Shown here: positions 59,418-64,000 of the stretch, piece after piece
Layout of the letters: each line of letters starts with the position of its first letter
Position numbering within the stretch: position 1 is the first letter of the stretch
Source of the DNA: Coprinus comatus
Taxonomy: Eukaryota; Basidiomycota; Agaricomycetes; Agaricales; Agaricaceae
Assembly: GCA_034638255.1 (NCBI GenBank)
Contig: JAWPGT010000017.1
Span: forward strand, 310,001 to 374,000
Length of the DNA stretch: 64,000 bases
Direction of reading: 5' to 3'
Translations under genes and position numbers: made by a program
Notes under the pieces: model-generated
The model's database searches: none
Told to the model about the DNA's origin: nothing
What the model saw: the letters and a program-made list of their open reading frames with translations, nothing else

Positions 59418-61043
59418 TGCGCGATAGAGAGAAGAGGAGGCAAAGGTAGAAAAATAAGGTATATAAAAGGGCGAAAGGATGTTAGAAGGTTGTAGAGAGC
59501 GTGTTTGGAGTCGACAAACGAATGTGTGGGTTTGCACAAAAGAAAAGACACGCACGAAGAAGAAAAAAAGGGAGGGAAATTTGAATGAGGCCTGTGCGCG
59601 ACGCTGACTATGATATTCGAGGCAAATGTGATAACGCGCCGGCGAATGAGCACGACGACGAGAGCAAAGAAACAAATATCCAAAGGACAACAACGGGAGC
59701 AGCAGAAATGTGAACCAACCAAACCAATAACAACACCGACGCCTGCCATATCACACATCACAAGTTCCCACATACAGCCCCATGCGCACGGACCTCAATT
59801 TCACCCCTTTACCCCACTTCTACGTCTGTTCTATGTCCTAGGTAGCACTAGAGTATCTCCAGCCATGTATTCCTGCCTTCTCCTGTTGAACAACAACCAC
59901 AGTTGACGCTCCAAGTCGCCACCACTGCTATCTTTCCGTGAGAAAAGTTTCTGCGATTGGTGGACCTGACCGGAAAAATTACCTCGTAACCAGTTAATTA
60001 CCTATCACTCAGATTTAGAAGCCATAGTTTATTGTTTTGCTCCAACCTCCGCACAAACTACATCAGCCAAACGAAACATCCATGCGTGTTCTATCATATG
60101 TGTTTGATATATATCATTGGAACTCCCCCTCGAAACCCGAGCAGGCTTGGTAGAGCCTTCACCTTAGACTAGCCAGTGTGGCCCCATAACACCTCGAAGC
60201 ATGTGACTGCAAAAGGACCAGAGGATCACAGGAGATGATTCGATTTGGATCCCGAACGGGCCTTCTCCGTGGCCTTGACCAATGGAGTTGGTCTCGGCAT
60301 TCGGATACAATAATATACTGCAACGCTGGCAACAATCCACTGAAAAGACATAATGTAATGTCATATTGGTGCATTTCCACTCGTATGATATGCCCAGAAC
60401 TCCTATGTCTTCAATCCGTTTTTACTTTCTGTTGGTACATATCTTCCACATAACATTTTCAAAATGGCCCACGGTCGGAAACCTACCATATCCTTAAAGC
60501 TTCGATCAGCGCTCAGCTTCTTTGTTATACGATAAGCGATTTTAATTTTCCTAGCAAATTCAATCAAACGGATAAACTTTCAAGACACCAATACAAATGT
60601 TTTATGCCAATGCTCTCCCAAAAATGTCTCTCCTAAGTACCGAAATTGATGGGAACGAAGACATCAGTCCATCACTACCGCCACCGATGTTTCACAGAAA
60701 ACCCAACAGAACCCAACGCAGAAGTTCTTAGATTTAAAAAAAGTTGATCTTGCCTTGACGTAATAATCTGCATTCCGATAGAATTGCGTTAAAAATAGTA
60801 ACACCATAACGCGAATCCCGACTTCCGTACTGCGACTTGATGTCAATTCGGGGCCTCGCATAGCAAGAGGGACATGAACTTCATTATCAGCATTACAATT
60901 TATCAGACAGTATTGGAAGTAATACCAGAAGAAAAGGACATGGAAGAACAAACAATAACAAGAATCCAGAAGTCCAAGTCATAGTAGTTTGCAAAATAAA
61001 ACCTCGAGGAAGCGATTCACCACATTCCCAACCCCAGTCAGGA
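59418..61043. other. 1.6-kb intergenic region
   Basis: Promoter side of the RRM gene on the left; a GA/CT-rich stretch at 59430-59590 fits a fungal housekeeping promoter. No gene recognised between 59600 and 61043. Confidence 0.45.
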
Positions 61044-62649
61044 TCAATCAGTTTTGCTAATAACATCACTTGTGAATTCAAAACTCTTTGTAGCTTCCAA
61101 TCTCTGAATCAAGACATCACCAAAGGCAGACATAGGAGTCAAAATTCCTCCACGTTGGCCGATTTCCGGAAGCGCCTTAATAACTGCATTAGACGAACCC
61201 GTGTTGAATCCAGGAGGACCCAAGATGAGAGACAATGCCGATTCCGAAATCATTACTATATACCATATCTTTTTCAGCAACAGGAGAAATACTAATATTT
61301 CTGAATATACGTACTAGAGGTAAGAAGATAACCAGGGTCTCCATGGCCTTTTATTACAGTCTTAACGTAGACAGGGGGTTGAGAGGTAGATTTGGTTATA
61401 TTGGTGCAAACAAGATGTCCATTTTTCATTGACCTAAAAGATTTTAAGAAGTTAGTGACTATTTCACATTATACAACTAAAAACATACTCCTCGCTGGGT
61501 CCTTCACCAGGTTGTGGAATAAACTGCTTAAATACCCATCGAACCTGTAATATGACTAACATTAACCGGCAGCTCTTGTCATATAACAAATATAAAAGAG
61601 CTTACCGGAGGAATTGCAGCAACCATCATGAATCCAGTCAAGAATATAGCAGAAAAAATTGCCGCTGCAAAGGCATTTGGCATGAGAAGGAACTCATCGT
61701 AAATGAACTCTGAGCCATAACGAGTAGTCGTTGCTTGCTTTGATTGAGACTGATTATTCTCTTCTTCAAGCAGCCCGAATGTTCTTTGTACGACCGCTTT
61801 ATTTCCAGGTGCCATGACGAAAAATCCACCATTGAGAGTAGATGCGCCTGGAACCGGGATGGAGTACCAAAGTGGCGGACGAGGATACTTGCGACCTTGG
61901 ACTAAACACCGTATATGTCAGTTGCAACTTTGTATGAAATTGGTGAATCATAATTACCAGGACTGAGAGAGTAATCAAGCATTGACGCAATCACTTCTTT
62001 GGTTGAGACTTGCTCAAACATTGTCATAAATGTGCTGAGAGTACCACCAGATACACCGCCCATTATATCATGACCGGAATACGAGGATTCAATCTCCAAA
62101 GGAGTTGGTAAACATTTCAAAGTTTTATTAGCCAAGTGGGCGGTTATATCTGAGGGAATAGAGTCGTAGCCACACGCAGGTACAATGATAGCTCCAGAGC
62201 TCTTTGCTACGGAGTGGAACCTAAATATATGCGCATTCAGTATTATAAACCAAGCTATACAAATGAAGCCCGACATACTGTTCAATTATCCGTTTCATCC
62301 AAACTGCTTCCCCAGTCAAATCGACATAGTGTACACCATTAGAAGCGCATGCTTTCACAACTGGTGTACCCCAACGCCAATATGGACCAACCGTATTAAT
62401 AACAACTCTTGTCGACCTCACAGCTCTCTCAACATCCTCCTCCTTAGTAACATCAACTCGAACCTTACGAATAGAAGAATCCTTATCAAGATTAAGTTCT
62501 TCAAGAACGTTTTGAAGTTTCGAATCAGACCGAGCTGCAACCGCTAGTGTAAACTCCTTCCGTTGCGGATGAGTAGAAAGATATCTTGTTATCAGACGTC
62601 CAGTAAACCCTGTCGCGCCAAGTACGAGGATGTCTGTTTTGTCACTCAT
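61044..62649 (-). CDS. Saccharopine dehydrogenase-like / trans-acting enoyl reductase-type oxidoreductase
   Basis: Six exons, 62649-62279, 62220-61958, 61901-61606, 61544-61489, 61433-61315 and 61255-61044, total 1317 bases, 438 aa. The N-terminus has a Rossmann NAD(P) loop, ILVLGATGFTGRLI, then VVINTVGPYWRWGTPVVKAC, CASNGVHYVDLTGE, IVPACGYDSIPSD, a Gly-rich SGHDIMGGVSGGTLST, a hydrophobic segment AFAAAIFSAIFLTGFMMVAA, and the C-terminal GGILTPMSAFGDVLIQRLEA. This is the saccharopine dehydrogenase-like oxidoreductase family (SCCPDH, yeast YNR... type; bacterial trans-acting enoyl reductases). The hydrophobic segment suggests association with lipid droplets or membranes. Substrate unknown. It is followed upstream, beyond a MITE, by a paralogue on the same strand (63846). 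Confidence 0.9.
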
Positions 62650-62968
62650 AGTGAGAGTAAGAAGGAATGTGTAACTAAGCCAACTATGGCTTAAACTTCG
62701 TTTATGTGGGGAAGTCCACGGGACATGTTTCTAGAATTTATGTGATGTCATCAAACTTTCCAGTGCGTTGGATATCACATGGTGTTCTACGAAGTCTATT
62801 TTTTGCCTGGGGAAAAAAAAGCATCCTGCAACCAGTGTCAGTCACTCGCTGATGGAGCTAGACTTCCATGGTAGTTGTTGGTAATTGTTAGTGGGCGAGA
62901 TGAGAATACCGAAGCCTAAGGGGCCATACTATATGAATTATTATGTGTTGATTTACAACACCTAAAAT

Positions 62969-63381
62969 TAGTGATGAGCAAGTCAATGACTTGGTCAAAA
63001 AGTCGACTGACTGGTCATGATGACCAACTGACTTTCTCACGGACCATCACTTGATCAAAGACTAAAGTTGAAGTCAACGGCATGAAAGGTCGTCGTCGTC
63101 ACTGCCGACTCACTGGTCACCTCAATGACTCTTTTCAGGATGAAGGATAAACTTGACAAAACATACATAGATCATATTTTTATATTCAGCAGCTGCTAGT
63201 CTTTTATTAACACGAAAATAATCAAATTGATCTCTTTGCTGTTAACTGTGGGAAAGCTAGTGCAAAGTTAATTGTTGATCAAACGGGTCTTAACACCGTT
63301 GACGATCCTGATGACCCATGAGAATGGACATTGCCAGTGGACTTTGATCAAAGTCAATTGACCATTACTTGCTCATCACTG
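62969..63381. mobile_element. hAT-type MITE (413 bp)
   Basis: Terminal inverted repeats TAGTGATGAGCAAGT (62969-62983) and, reversed, CAGTGATGAGCAAGT (63367-63381) match at 14 of 15 bases and begin CAGTG/TAGTG as hAT ends do. The flanks are CCTAAAAT (62961-62968) and CCTGAAAT (63382-63389), an 8-bp target-site duplication with one mismatch, the hAT size. The inside has many GGTCA/TGACC motifs near both ends (candidate transposase-binding subterminal repeats) and no coding capacity. It lies between the tandem reductase genes. Confidence 0.8.
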
Positions 63382-63845
63382 CCTGAAATTCAGCGTTTAT
63401 ACGCGATTACATCAACGACGTCATTGATCTTATTTATATCATATCGAAATTCGAGAATCTAGTTCTTTGAAGATGTTCTAAATCCCCAGCCTTCGGGCGT
63501 GCGTAATAAGTAGCATTTCCTCGGTGTGGACAATATCAAAATAGCTAAACACAAGAGTTCACCTTATCAGTGGATCTCATGCTCCGCTAAAAAAAAATAA
63601 CTAAATCCATTCTAAATACTTGCATAGTAGGCGCTTGTAATATGTAGCATGATAATATAGAGTATTTACCTCCCCTATCATTCTAGAGGATTACAGTTAC
63701 TACTAGTTCTCCATAAAACAACTTTAAACAGCTTAAATCAAAACAATGACATTAAAAATATTAATTAGCAACGAAACATTAAGGCATTCAACCTATAAAA
63801 GCAAAAAAGAAATCAAATCCAAAAACGCATGCAAAGTCAAACTAT
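63382..63845. other. Intergenic region
   Basis: Downstream of the partial reductase gene at the right edge. AT-rich; nothing recognisable. The stretch 62650-62960 on the other side of the MITE is likewise only promoter DNA of the 61044-62649 gene. Confidence 0.45.
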
Positions 63846-64000
63846 CTAGTCAGCTTTACGATCATCAGTGACAACACTACTCGAAAATTCAAATCTTTTG
63901 GTAGCTTCCAACCTCTGAATCAAAACATCACCGAAAGCAGTCATAGGTGTCAAAACTCCTCCACGTTGAGCCAATTCCGGGAGTGCTTGGAGAGCATCCT
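63846..64000 (-). CDS. Saccharopine dehydrogenase-like oxidoreductase, C-terminal fragment
   Basis: The last coding exon of a gene that continues beyond the right edge. It reads ALQALPELAQRGGVLTPM, TAFGDVLIQRLEATKRFEFS and ends TDDRKAD before a TAG at 63846-63848. It matches the C-terminus of the 61044-62649 gene almost residue for residue, so the two are tandem paralogues on one strand. The N-terminal cofactor domain is outside the window. Confidence 0.88.
   Translation of the reverse strand, partial: DALQALPELAQRGGVLTPMTAFGDVLIQRLEATKRFEFSSSVVTDDRKAD

Noticed and set aside
1..64000. CRISPR arrays, operons and bacterial-type signals
   Set aside because: None seen; the window is intron-rich fungal DNA.

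Overview
The window is nuclear DNA of a filamentous basidiomycete, most likely an Agaricomycete; I cannot name the species. The signs are many 50-70 base introns with GTRNGT...YAG ends, two membrane proteins of the DUF6534 type (a family found in mushrooms and relatives), an Agaricomycete-style NACHT NTPase, and a Ty1/copia element. The DNA is AT-rich, genes lie on both strands, and intergenic gaps of 0.3-2.4 kb carry remnants of duplications and small transposons.

Left part (1-11200): an open copia gag-pol frame running off the left edge, a secreted LVIVD-repeat (choice-of-anchor B type) protein, an unknown 456-aa protein, a five-exon gene whose C-terminus resembles Sld7, and an unknown 151-aa protein. 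Middle-left (12600-28600) is the accessory region. Two diverged inverted arms of about 2.6 kb (about 12640-15257 and 19513-22140) flank an EthD-domain gene with a broken frame and a Hol1-like MFS transporter. Each arm ends in a small three-exon gene with a CX2CX11CX2C motif. A second, paralogous MFS gene and a Ser/Asp-rich unknown gene follow.

Middle (28997-39704) is a conserved housekeeping block: glucosidase II alpha subunit (ER glycoprotein trimming), a KHDC4/BLOM7-like KH protein with an unexpected in-frame stop, an RS-rich relative of style cell-cycle inhibitor 1, a tRNA-Thr(AGT), and an F-BAR/SH3 protein of the Cdc15/Hof1 type. Right part (40000-64000): a possible 69-aa membrane protein, a frameshifted NACHT NTPase, zeta-COP, a small heat-shock protein, an N2227-type (carnosine N-methyltransferase-like) enzyme, an unknown gene, two DUF6534 genes (the second probably decaying), a four-RRM Nrd1/Mrn1-like RNA-binding protein, and two tandem saccharopine-dehydrogenase-like reductases separated by a hAT-type MITE with an 8-bp target-site duplication.

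The genes do not form one pathway. RNA-handling genes (KH, RS/SCI1, RRM) and trafficking or cytokinesis genes (zeta-COP, F-BAR) are interspersed. The unusual content lies in paralogous pairs at different stages of decay (MFS, arm genes, DUF6534, reductase) and in several conserved genes carrying one disabling change. Gene models come from reading splice sites by eye; phases were summed for most genes, and unresolved junctions are stated.
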